64,000 bases of DNA from Hydrogenovibrio sp. SC-1. Its GTDB lineage: Bacteria; Pseudomonadota; Gammaproteobacteria; Thiomicrospirales; Thiomicrospiraceae. The position numbers and the translations under genes were made by a program. Shown one piece after another: positions 54,284 through 64,000 of the stretch. The notes beneath the pieces are model-generated. The model worked only from the letters and a program-made list of their open reading frames with translations, did not search any database and was not told the DNA's origin. Location of the stretch: assembly GCF_002848135.1 (NCBI RefSeq), contig NZ_PKGB01000014.1, positions 1 to 64,000 of the forward strand, read 5' to 3'. Numbering within the stretch: position 1 is the first letter of the stretch; each line of letters begins with the position of its first letter.

Positions 54284-55533
54284 CTATCAACTTCTCCAAA
54301 AACGATATCCTGAGTCCCAATAATTGATACGACATCGGCAATCATATGGCCCTTTGTCATTTCATCTAAGCCTGCAAGATGTGCAAAACCAGGCGCCCTC
54401 ACCTTCATTCGATAAGGCTTATTCGCACCATCAGAAACCATATAGATACCAAACTCACCCTTAGGATGCTCTACAGCACTGTAACATTCACCTTCAGGAA
54501 CCGAGTAACCCTCGGTAAACAATTTAAAGTGATGAATCAAAGCTTCCATATTGGATTTTGCATCTTCACGGGATGGTGGTGTCACTTTATGATCATCTGC
54601 AATAACAGGGCCTGGATTTTCTCTAAGCCAGCTCACACACTGTTGAATAATCTTGTTCGACTCTCGCATTTCAGCAACACGAACAAGATAACGACTATAA
54701 GTATCCCCTTCGGTGCCGACTGGAATATCAAATGCCAAACGGTCATAGACTTCATAAGGCTGTTTCTTACGCAGATCCCACTCAACACCAGACCCTCTTA
54801 ACATCGGTCCAGTAAATCCGAGTTGTAATGCGCGCTCAGGAGAAACTATGCCAATATCGACCGTTCTCTGTTTCCAAATTCTATTATCGGTTAATAAGGT
54901 TTCATACTCATCAACATAGCCGGGGAAACGCTTGGTAAACGCTTCGATAAAGTCCAACAAAGATCCTTCACGATCTTCATTTAGTTTGTCTAACTTTTTA
55001 CCCGTATGCCATTTTGAAGCCTCATGCTTGGCCATAGTATCAGGCAAATCACGATAAACACCCCCAGGACGGTAATAAGCTGCATGCATCCTGGCTCCAG
55101 ATACCGCCTCATAGCAATCCATTAAATCTTCACGCTCTCTAAAAGCATAAAGAAAGACCGTCATAGCGCCAATATCTAAAGCATGCGCACCCAACCACAT
55201 AAGGTGATTTAGCAAGCGTGTAATCTCATCAAACATGACGCGAATATATTGAGCCCGCTCGGGTACCGTTACCCCTAACATTTTTTCAATGGCCATAACA
55301 TAAGCATGCTCATTGGCCATCATTGAGACATAATCTAATCGGTCCATATAGCCAATGGACTGGTTGTATGGTTTATATTCAGCTAGCTTTTCAGTTCCAC
55401 GATGTAATAATCCGATATGAGGATCTGCACGAACAATCGTTTCTCCATCCAGCTCAAGAACAAGGCGAAGTACACCATGCGCCGATGGATGCTGAGGTCC
55501 AAAATTAAGGGTATAGTTGCGAATTTCTGACAT
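54280..55533 (-). CDS. nuoD: NADH-quinone oxidoreductase subunit D
   Basis: 417 residues, 49-kDa subunit type. [21 protein letters not shown] holds the quinone-site His, and the end FGEVDR is typical. nuoC and nuoD are separate genes here, unlike the fused nuoCD of enterobacteria. Confidence 0.96.
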   Translation of the reverse strand: MSEIRNYTLNFGPQHPSAHGVLRLVLELDGETIVRADPHIGLLHRGTEKLAEYKPYNQSIGYMDRLDYVSMMANEHAYVMAIEKMLGVTVPERAQYIRVMFDEITRLLNHLMWLGAHALDIGAMTVFLYAFREREDLMDCYEAVSGARMHAAYYRPGGVYRDLPDTMAKHEASKWHTGKKLDKLNEDREGSLLDFIEAFTKRFPGYVDEYETLLTDNRIWKQRTVDIGIVSPERALQLGFTGPMLRGSGVEWDLRKKQPYEVYDRLAFDIPVGTEGDTYSRYLVRVAEMRESNKIIQQCVSWLRENPGPVIADDHKVTPPSREDAKSNMEALIHHFKLFTEGYSVPEGECYSAVEHPKGEFGIYMVSDGANKPYRMKVRAPGFAHLAGLDEMTKGHMIADVVSIIGTQDIVFGEVDR

Positions 55534-55548
55534 AATGATTCTCTCTAC

Positions 55549-56220
55549 TTATCCGTTGGGCTCAGCATCATGCCGGATGACTCGGGGCACATTCACACGA
55601 TTTTCAATCGTAACCGGCTCATAAACAACCCGGGCTTTTTCGGCATCATATCGCATTTCGACATGACCAATTAAAGGGAAGTCTTTTCGTAATGGGTGAC
55701 CGACAAAACCATAATCCGTTAGAATTCGGCGTAAATCAGGATGCCCTTCAAACAAAATACCAAATAAATCGAAGGCTTCTCTTTCAAACCAATTTGCTGA
55801 ACTCCAAATGGAAACGACCGATGGCACAATTGGAAATTCCACATCACTTGGAAAGACTTTTACTCTAAGTCTGACATTATGCTGAACAGACAATAAGTGG
55901 TAAACAACGGCAAATCGACGCGGCATCACTTCATCTGAACTGGTTTCATCCGCGTCAAAATCAAACACCCCACGGCTGAATCCAGATCGTGAAGCAGCCC
56001 TGGTTTCCCAGGTCACATCGCCATAAGCCAGGTAATCAACCCCACAAACATCGATCAACTGTTCAAAACCAAGTTGGCTCTTAATCTTTTCAAATGCATC
56101 AAATGCCTGGTCAGGTGCTAACTCAATAGTCAGCTCACCCAGTGCACGCTTCGATGCAACCACTGCATCGCCTAGAAATTTTTCTACGCTAGCTTGTAAC
56201 TCTATAATTGATTGATTCAT
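55549..56220 (-). CDS. nuoC: NADH-quinone oxidoreductase subunit C
   Basis: 223 residues. EREAFDLFGILFEGHPDLRRILTDYGF with HPLRKDFPL is the 30-kDa subunit signature. Part of the peripheral arm, next to NuoD. 15-base gap to nuoD. Confidence 0.95.
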   Translation of the reverse strand: MNQSIIELQASVEKFLGDAVVASKRALGELTIELAPDQAFDAFEKIKSQLGFEQLIDVCGVDYLAYGDVTWETRAASRSGFSRGVFDFDADETSSDEVMPRRFAVVYHLLSVQHNVRLRVKVFPSDVEFPIVPSVVSIWSSANWFEREAFDLFGILFEGHPDLRRILTDYGFVGHPLRKDFPLIGHVEMRYDAEKARVVYEPVTIENRVNVPRVIRHDAEPNG

Positions 56221-56241
56221 ATCTTTTATCCAGTAAACACA

Positions 56242-56718
56242 CTATCGTGCAATGGTATTAGTACGCTTAATCTTATTTTGTAATTGAATAATGCCATACA
56301 ACAAGGCTTCGGCAGTTGGGGGGCAACCTGGAACATAAATATCGACAGGAACAATCCGATCACATCCTCTTACAACTGAATAGGAATAATGGTAATAGCC
56401 ACCACCATTCGCACAAGAGCCCATCGAAATAACCCATCTAGGCTCAGACATCTGGTCATACACTTTACGTAGCGCAGGTGCCATCTTATTGACTAAGGTT
56501 CCAGCCACGATCATCACGTCAGATTGTCTTGGACTTGGACGAAAAATAATCCCAAAACGGTCTAAATCATATCGGGCTGCACCGGCGTGCATCATTTCAA
56601 CCGCACAGCAAGCCAAACCAAAAGTCATCGGCCAAAGAGAACCTGTACGTGCCCAGTTTATTAACTTATCTGCAGAAGTGGTAACAACTCCTTCCTTTAA
56701 AACGCCTTCTATTCCCAT
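56242..56718 (-). CDS. nuoB: NADH-quinone oxidoreductase subunit B (cluster N2)
   Basis: 158 residues from ATG 56718 ([10 protein letters not shown]), with AGGAG 7 bases upstream; this overlaps nuoA by 10 bases. [19 protein letters not shown] and [14 protein letters not shown] supply the four Cys of cluster N2, the direct electron donor to quinone. Confidence 0.96.
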   Translation of the reverse strand: MGIEGVLKEGVVTTSADKLINWARTGSLWPMTFGLACCAVEMMHAGAARYDLDRFGIIFRPSPRQSDVMIVAGTLVNKMAPALRKVYDQMSEPRWVISMGSCANGGGYYHYSYSVVRGCDRIVPVDIYVPGCPPTAEALLYGIIQLQNKIKRTNTIAR

Positions 56719-57065
56719 TCCAGCGCTCCTTTCTTCCATTCATAAATAAACCCAACAACTAATAGCGTTAGAAAGACACCCATTGCGAGTATCCCAAAAC
56801 CGCCGACTTGCTCTAACGCAATTGCCCAAGGAAATAAAAATGCAATTTCTAGATCGAAAATAATAAAAAGAATGGCAACTAAATAGAAACGAACGTCAAA
56901 ACGCATTCTAGAATCTTCAAAGGCTTCAAACCCACACTCGTAAGGTGAATTCTTCTCCGTGTCAGGCCGATCAGGCCCCAATAGATAGCCCAAAAGGATT
57001 GGCCCTACGCCAAAAAGTATGCCTAACACCACAAACACCAATATCGGTAAGTAATTTTCTAGCAT
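56709..57065 (-). CDS. nuoA: NADH-quinone oxidoreductase subunit A
   Basis: 118 residues, three membrane spans; [33 protein letters not shown] is the conserved loop. First gene of the fourteen. It begins 77 bases after the tRNA-Leu 3' end, so nuo transcription may be in part read-through from secG and the tRNA. Confidence 0.95.
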   Translation of the reverse strand: MLENYLPILVFVVLGILFGVGPILLGYLLGPDRPDTEKNSPYECGFEAFEDSRMRFDVRFYLVAILFIIFDLEIAFLFPWAIALEQVGGFGILAMGVFLTLLVVGFIYEWKKGALEWE

Positions 57066-57141
57066 GAATCTCTAGCCTCTCAAAGCACTGCAGTTATCGT
57101 TGCAGTATTAACAATCTCAACCAAACTGGTTGATATAAATT

Positions 57142-57226
57142 TGGTGCCGATGGCCGGAGTCGAACCGGCACAGCTTTCGCCACTACCCCCTCAAGATAGC
57201 GTGTCTACCAATTTCACCACATCGGC
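57142..57226 (-). tRNA. tRNA-Leu (GAG)
   Basis: 85 bases with encoded CCA, long variable arm as in class II tRNAs, anticodon loop TTGAGGG closed by CTATC/GGTAG. It lies 9 bases after secG, the common secG to tRNA-Leu order in gammaproteobacteria. Confidence 0.95.
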
Positions 57227-57235
57227 AATAATGTA

Positions 57236-57556
57236 TTAATTCGGAACCACAGGTTCATTTGAATCGGAGGGTTTTTCCACTTTCTCGGGAGCCACTTTTT
57301 CAACGACACTTTGGTATCCCTTTGCTTGTTGTGCTCCGAGATAAGCCAAGGACAAGCTGGTTACAAAGAACACAAAAGCAACAATCGCGGTCACTTTTAG
57401 CAAAAAGTTATTTGATCCGCCACTCCCAAAAACAGACTGTGATGAACCCCCACCAAAGTTGGCGCCTGCATCAGCACCCTTTCCTTGTTGTAGCAAAACC
57501 AACACAATCAAAATAAAGGCCATAACCAAATGGATTGCCAAAATTATCTGAAACAT
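57236..57556 (-). CDS. secG: Preprotein translocase subunit SecG
   Basis: 106 residues, two membrane spans (about 3-22 and 53-73) around the [13 protein letters not shown](S)S loop typical of SecG. Assists SecYE. One base separates it from tpiA; an acidic Pro-rich tail ends the protein. Confidence 0.93.
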   Translation of the reverse strand: MFQIILAIHLVMAFILIVLVLLQQGKGADAGANFGGGSSQSVFGSGGSNNFLLKVTAIVAFVFFVTSLSLAYLGAQQAKGYQSVVEKVAPEKVEKPSDSNEPVVPN

Positions 57557-57557
57557 A

Positions 57558-58319
57558 TTATTGCGCTCCCGCAGCTTTGCATATCGCTAAAAAATCATTT
57601 GCATCTAAAGAAGCACCGCCAATCAGACCACCGTCGATATCAGGCTGAGAAAATAGTTCAGCTGCATTGCCAGGCTTAACACTGCCACCATATTGAATAA
57701 TGACTTTTTCCGCCACTTCTGCATCAAGATCCGCTAACTGACCGCGAATAAAAGCATGCACGGCTTGGGCCTGTTCAGAAGTCGCTGTTTTCCCAGTCCC
57801 AATTGCCCAGACTGGTTCATAAGCAATCACCACATTTTCAAAGGCCTGAATTCCAACCAAATCTAAAACCGCACTTAACTGAGCTGAAATAACCGCTTCT
57901 AAATTCCCAACTTCACGCTCTTCTAGCGTTTCTCCCACACACAAGATAGGTGTCAAACCTTCAGATAAAGCTGTCTGCACCTTTTGGGCGACTAACTCAT
58001 TGGTTTCACCAAACATTGCACGGCGCTCTGAGTGCCCTAATATCACATAGCGACAACCGAAATCCTTAAGCATGGTTGCTGAAACCTCTCCGGTATAGGC
58101 ACCTTGAACGGGTTCCACCGTCATATTCTGCCCACCTAAAGCGATGGCATCGGTTGCCAAACAACCTTTCGCATAATCGATATAAATTGAAGGCGGACAA
58201 ACAGCCATCAAAGCGCCTTTGACCTCTGAGGCACCTGCATTCAATCCCGTCATCAAATCCTTAATCGATGCCTTACTACCATGCATCTTCCAATTACCGG
58301 CTACTAATAGCTGTCTCAT
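57558..58319 (-). CDS. tpiA: Triosephosphate isomerase
   Basis: 253 residues, TIM barrel. NWKMHGS (Lys), ILGHSERR (catalytic His), [11 protein letters not shown] (catalytic Glu) and IQYGGSV (phosphate loop) are all intact. Interconverts dihydroxyacetone phosphate and glyceraldehyde 3-phosphate. Upstream of secG in the same direction. Confidence 0.96.
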   Translation of the reverse strand: MRQLLVAGNWKMHGSKASIKDLMTGLNAGASEVKGALMAVCPPSIYIDYAKGCLATDAIALGGQNMTVEPVQGAYTGEVSATMLKDFGCRYVILGHSERRAMFGETNELVAQKVQTALSEGLTPILCVGETLEEREVGNLEAVISAQLSAVLDLVGIQAFENVVIAYEPVWAIGTGKTATSEQAQAVHAFIRGQLADLDAEVAEKVIIQYGGSVKPGNAAELFSQPDIDGGLIGGASLDANDFLAICKAAGAQ

Positions 58320-58352
58320 TCTTTTTTCAGTCCCTAATGCAAAATTCCGTCT

Positions 58353-58381
58353 ATGTTAGCGGTTTCTTTTTTAAATTACAA
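58353..58381 (-). promoter_or_regulatory. Possible promoter of the tpiA-secG unit
   Basis: On the minus strand TTGTAA (58376-58381) and TAACAT (58353-58358) are 17 bases apart, in the 73-base gap between glmM and tpiA. Confidence 0.4.
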
Positions 58382-58392
58382 TCTTGACAAAA

Positions 58393-59727
58393 TTAACAAA
58401 ATTCTGTTCTTACTAAATCGGCCAACCAAGCGACTTCTCGCTCAACAACTTCCAAGCTCTCGCCCTCAACCATAACCCGAATCAAAGGCTCCGTTCCTGA
58501 CGCTCGAATCAATACGCGACCCTTACCCGCCATACGCTCTTCTGATGCCGATACTGCGGCCTCTATTGCCGAACTTTTCACCACACACTTAGGGTCTTCA
58601 ACCCGAATATTCTTTAAAATTTGTGGGTATTTTTGCATCCCTGAACGTAACTCAGACAAGGATTGACCGCTATTCATGAGCGCAGCCATCACCTGCAAGG
58701 CGGAAACAATACCATCTCCCGTCGAGGATTTATCCAAACTTAACACATGACCCGACGCTTCCGCCCCCAGAATCCAACCTTTTTCACGCAATGCCTGCAT
58801 CACATAACGATCACCGACATTGGCTCTGATAAATTGGATATCCTGCTGTATCAACGCTTTCTCAAGCCCCAAATTACTCATAACCGTGCCGACGACCCCC
58901 TCAACCACAAAGTCGGCCTGAGTCGCTAAAATATATAAGATCTCATCGCCATCAATCGTATCGCCGTTGGCATCGACCATCATTACCCGATCGCCATCCC
59001 CATCAAAGGCAATTCCAAAATCGGCTTCTACCTCTTGTACTTTTCGACTTAACTGCGCGAGATCTGTTGCACCACAATCCTGATTAATATTAATTCCGTT
59101 CGGTTCAACCCCAATCGATACAACCTTCGCACCCAGTTCTTTGAATACTGCGGGCGCAACATGATAAGTCGCGCCATGTGCACAATCAAGCACTACTTTT
59201 AACCCGCTGAGTTTTTGGCGCGCATGATAAGTGCTTTTACAAAATTCAATATAACGCCCGGCGGCATCATCAATTCGTTTCGCCCGCCCCAATTCATTCG
59301 ACGGTACGGTCACGAGCTCTGATTCAAATGCCGCCTCTATTTCAAATTCAATTTCATCAGAAATTTTATGACCCGTTGCAGAAAAGAATTTAATGCCATT
59401 ATCACAATGAGGATTATGCGATGCGCTAATAACAATACCAACATCCGCATCAAAGGTTTGAGTCAAATAGGCCACTGCAGGAGTCGGCATAGGCCCTACC
59501 AGCAACACGTCGATTCCAGCAGCAATAAACCCTGCTTCCAAAGCCGACTCAAACATATACCCTGAAATCCGAGTATCCTTACCGATCAACACTGTCGACT
59601 CACCATGATCCTTTAAAACTTTCCCGGTTGCCCAGCCTAACTTTAATACCTGCTCTGGGCGGATCATGCCCTTACCAACTTCGCTACGGATTCCATCCGT
59701 GCCAAAATACTTTTTGTGCTGACTCAT
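58393..59727 (-). CDS. glmM: Phosphoglucosamine mutase
   Basis: 444 residues. ISASHNPHCDNGIKFF holds the phosphoserine, FDGDGDRVM the metal loop, and IRASGTEPLIRVM the phosphate-binding end. Converts glucosamine 6-phosphate to glucosamine 1-phosphate for cell-wall precursors. folP and ftsH, often upstream, are replaced here by a divergent yeeN-like gene. Confidence 0.95.
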   Translation of the reverse strand: MSQHKKYFGTDGIRSEVGKGMIRPEQVLKLGWATGKVLKDHGESTVLIGKDTRISGYMFESALEAGFIAAGIDVLLVGPMPTPAVAYLTQTFDADVGIVISASHNPHCDNGIKFFSATGHKISDEIEFEIEAAFESELVTVPSNELGRAKRIDDAAGRYIEFCKSTYHARQKLSGLKVVLDCAHGATYHVAPAVFKELGAKVVSIGVEPNGININQDCGATDLAQLSRKVQEVEADFGIAFDGDGDRVMMVDANGDTIDGDEILYILATQADFVVEGVVGTVMSNLGLEKALIQQDIQFIRANVGDRYVMQALREKGWILGAEASGHVLSLDKSSTGDGIVSALQVMAALMNSGQSLSELRSGMQKYPQILKNIRVEDPKCVVKSSAIEAAVSASEERMAGKGRVLIRASGTEPLIRVMVEGESLEVVEREVAWLADLVRTEFC

Positions 59728-60018
59728 TCTTTACCACTTTAAAGCCCGCCATTTCAATGGTTAGTAAACGCTAAAACCGACTAAATTCGCGTCAAACCTT
59801 GGCTGAGGGTCGATTAAAAATATGCCATTATAGCCAAAAACTATTGAAATGGGGGTAAGGTTGGCAAAATGATATTTATCATTGAGGATAATCAAAACTT
59901 GTGGCATCTATTTGATGGTACGCCCAACGTGAAACAGAAGATAACTTAAAGCCAAACATCTCAATTTTAAATTGTGTAAAATTAGCGCTTTCAATTGATC
60001 GGAACGCAGGACTTAAAG

Positions 60019-60738
60019 ATGGGTAGAGCCTACCAAAACCGTAAAGAATCAATGGCAAAAACCTCTGATGCCAAAGCCAAAGTTTACAGCAAATTCAGTC
60101 GTGAAATCTATGTGTGCGCCAAAAGCGGCGGCCTTGAACCCGAAAGCAACTTAGCTTTACAAGGGTTGATAGAACGTGCCAAAAAAGCACAAGTACCAGC
60201 CCACGTCATAGACAAAGCACTCGACAAAGCCAAAGGCGGCGGCGGTGAAGATTTTGCCATTGCCCGCTATGAAGGTTACGGTCCTGGCAATAGCATGGTG
60301 ATTATTGAATGCCTGACTGACAACCCCAACCGAACCTTTGGCGATGTGCGCAGTTGCTTCACCAAAACCAAAACCAAAATTGGTACGCAAGGCAGTGTTA
60401 GCCATATGTTTGATCATGCCGCCATTTTAGTGTTTGCGGGTCAGGACGAAGAAGCGGTATTGGAAGCGCTATTAATGGCCGATGTTGATGTTTCTGATAT
60501 TGAAAATGAAGATGGAAAAATCAGCGTTTTTGTTCCTCATACCGAATATGCCAAAGCCAAAAGCGCGTTAGTTGATGCGTTTGGTGCCATTGACTTTGAA
60601 GTTGATGAAATTCAATTTCTTCCACAAATGACCAAACCCATCGATAATGACGAAGATCGTGAACAATTTGAACGCTTCCTCGACATGCTGGAAGATTTAG
60701 ATGACGTTCAAAACGTCTATTATGACATTGAGCTTTAG
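60019..60738 (+). CDS. YebC/PmpR-family protein (YeeN-like)
   Basis: 239 residues from ATG 60019 ([11 protein letters not shown]), avoiding an 8-codon extension at 59995. [20 protein letters not shown] and FEGYGP-type ([23 protein letters not shown]) segments mark the family. These proteins were described as transcription regulators and, for YebC, as helping ribosomes through proline runs. The short N-terminus and MGRAYQNRK start resemble YeeN rather than YebC. Confidence 0.88.
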   Translation: MGRAYQNRKESMAKTSDAKAKVYSKFSREIYVCAKSGGLEPESNLALQGLIERAKKAQVPAHVIDKALDKAKGGGGEDFAIARYEGYGPGNSMVIIECLTDNPNRTFGDVRSCFTKTKTKIGTQGSVSHMFDHAAILVFAGQDEEAVLEALLMADVDVSDIENEDGKISVFVPHTEYAKAKSALVDAFGAIDFEVDEIQFLPQMTKPIDNDEDREQFERFLDMLEDLDDVQNVYYDIEL

Positions 60739-60764
60739 ACTCAAAACACGATTAAACCCGTTAT

Positions 60765-60788
60765 AAAACGACCAGGCCTGGTCGTTTT
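60765..60788. terminator. Bidirectional intrinsic terminator
   Basis: A perfect 24-base palindrome: AAAACGACCAGG followed by CCTGGTCGTTTT, flanked by T/A runs on each strand. It lies between the convergent yeeN-like and GIY-YIG genes and can stop both. Confidence 0.85.
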
Positions 60789-60797
60789 TACCATTTC

Positions 60798-61052
60798 TTA
60801 CAGAAATAACTTCTGCTTTGCTAAGCGTGACAGTCGCTTTAACGCATATTCACGCTGCATTGCACTACTTTTATCTTCACAGACTTCTTGATAAACCAGT
60901 TCACAAGGCCTTCGAGCTTGAGTATATTTTGCCCCGCCTTTAATTTCGCCATTATGCTGACGTAATCGACGAACTAAATCGTTGGTCACACCGCAATATA
61001 AACTATTATCAGCACACTTCAGCAAATAAACCACCCAAGATTTATCAACCAT
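60798..61052 (-). CDS. GIY-YIG nuclease-superfamily protein (YhbQ/UPF0213-like)
   Basis: 84 residues from ATG 61052 with AAGG upstream. VVYLLKCADNSLYCGVTNDLVRRLRQHN is the GIY-YIG motif (VYLL...YCGVT) with the following Arg, and the Glu is in AMQREYALKRL. Small single-domain members may act in DNA repair or transfer; substrate unknown. Confidence 0.88.
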   Translation of the reverse strand: MVDKSWVVYLLKCADNSLYCGVTNDLVRRLRQHNGEIKGGAKYTQARRPCELVYQEVCEDKSSAMQREYALKRLSRLAKQKLFL

Positions 61053-61080
61053 TCGACTTAGCCTTTTTTGAACACCCAAA

Positions 61081-61126
61081 AAAAGCCCGGAAAAACAACC
61101 AGACCTGGTTATTTTGACGGGCTTTT
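61081..61126 (-). terminator. Intrinsic terminator after the isocitrate dehydrogenase gene
   Basis: AAAAGCCCG (61081-61089) pairs with CGGGCTTTT (61118-61126), with an inner stem AACCAG/CTGGTT (61097-61110). On the minus strand the stem is followed by a run of seven T, 23 bases after the stop. Confidence 0.75.
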
Positions 61127-61148
61127 AATTTAACAAATTGAAAGGAAT

Positions 61149-63383
<2,235 letters not shown>

Positions 63384-63500
63384 CTAAAATTAACGGTCAA
63401 CGAAAAATGAATAAAGGTTGGCGCCGAACGCAGCCCAACCTTATTAAAGATGATAAAATGGCTTTTATTCTAACTCACTCACCTCAAAAATATAAGCGAT

Positions 63501-64000
63501 ATGAGCGAAATACTGCTATTCAACAAGCCATTTAACGTCCTTTGCCAATTTACTGACGAGCCACAATACCAATCACAACGTCAAACGCTAGCTGACTTTA
63601 TCGATCAACCAGGATTTTATGCAGCAGGCCGTCTGGATAGAGATTCTGAAGGATTGTTACTGCTAACCAATGATGGCAAACTACAACACCAAATCGCCTC
63701 CCCACAAAACAAATGGCCGAAAACCTATTACGTGCAAGTAGAAGGCGCAATAGACCAACCTGCATTACAAGCCCTACAAAAAGGTGTTCCGCTCAAAGAT
63801 GGCATCACCCGCCCAGCCAAAGCACGCAAAATCAATGAACCTAACTGGTTATGGCCTCGCAATCCACCGATCCGTGAACGCAAAAACATCCCTACTTCTT
63901 GGGTTGAAATCACCCTGACTGAAGGAAAAAACCGTCAGATCCGTAGAATGACGGCCGCCGTCGGCTTTCCAACCTTGCGACTGATCCGCATTCGAATTGG
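63501..64000 (+). CDS. rluE: 23S rRNA pseudouridine synthase RluE-like, partial
   Basis: Runs off the right edge after about 166 residues. It begins [18 protein letters not shown], with [17 protein letters not shown] carrying the catalytic Asp of the RsuA/RluB/RluE family, and [27 protein letters not shown] near the visible end. It has no S4 domain at the N-terminus, as in RluE, which modifies U2457 of 23S rRNA in E. coli. Divergent from icd. Confidence 0.88.
   Translation, partial: MSEILLFNKPFNVLCQFTDEPQYQSQRQTLADFIDQPGFYAAGRLDRDSEGLLLLTNDGKLQHQIASPQNKWPKTYYVQVEGAIDQPALQALQKGVPLKDGITRPAKARKINEPNWLWPRNPPIRERKNIPTSWVEITLTEGKNRQIRRMTAAVGFPTLRLIRIRI

Overview
The window holds two kinds of DNA. 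Positions 1 to about 42,260 are the right-hand part of an integrative and conjugative element (ICE). The rest, to 64,000, is chromosome of a gammaproteobacterium of fairly low G+C. The chromosomal order glmM, tpiA, secG, tRNA-Leu(GAG), nuoABCDEFGHIJKLMN, a DUF2818-like gene, initiator tRNA-fMet, next to a monomeric NADP isocitrate dehydrogenase, would fit the Thiomicrospira/Hydrogenovibrio/Thiomicrorhabdus group. That lineage guess is inference only.

ICE, 1-7.4 kb: a type IVb (thin) pilus cluster of the kind used for mating contact: a PilO-like tail, PilP, PilQ ATPase, PilR, PilS pilin, a second PilT-like ATPase, PilM and a tip pilin PilV with tail-fibre-like repeats. 7.5-14 kb: a transfer block with a lytic transglycosylase, the coupling protein TraD and ICE-family accessory proteins, ending in an EAL-domain gene. 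14-28 kb: a type IV secretion system of the MPF-G kind (RAQPRD protein, VirB8/VirB10-like core, TraC/VirB4 ATPase, TraU-like, TraH-like and TraG-like proteins), interrupted by an antisense HEPN-nuclease candidate. 28-35 kb: cargo (a PD-(D/E)XK-like protein, a ParB-like/Dam/DUF3800 cluster, a serine recombinase, small membrane proteins). 35-38 kb: a GC-rich structured segment and a GC-rich GGDEF-EAL gene. 38-42 kb: an internally duplicated protein of unknown function, the MOBH relaxase TraI and a tyrosine integrase. The element ends at the 3' end of tRNA-fMet. Its other end lies outside the window.

The most striking signal is not a gene. A palindrome, TTACAAATA-N11-TATTTGTAA, occurs five times, always upstream of an ICE transcription unit (starts at 7584, 14051, 24857, 37999 on + and 34973 on -). 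In all five a -10-like hexamer ends exactly 31 bases after the tenth base of the right arm, and no -35 is evident. This looks like an activator-dependent regulon that switches on pairing, secretion, relaxase and one further gene together. That further gene (34545-34973, -) sits beside a GC-rich block of hairpins (35098-35260) that is a candidate oriT. The regulator itself is not in the window.

The chromosomal part is ordinary: a complete 14-gene complex I operon on the minus strand, followed downstream by tRNA-fMet with its own strong promoter, plus central metabolism and RNA-modification genes. No CRISPR array, transposase or insertion sequence was seen.
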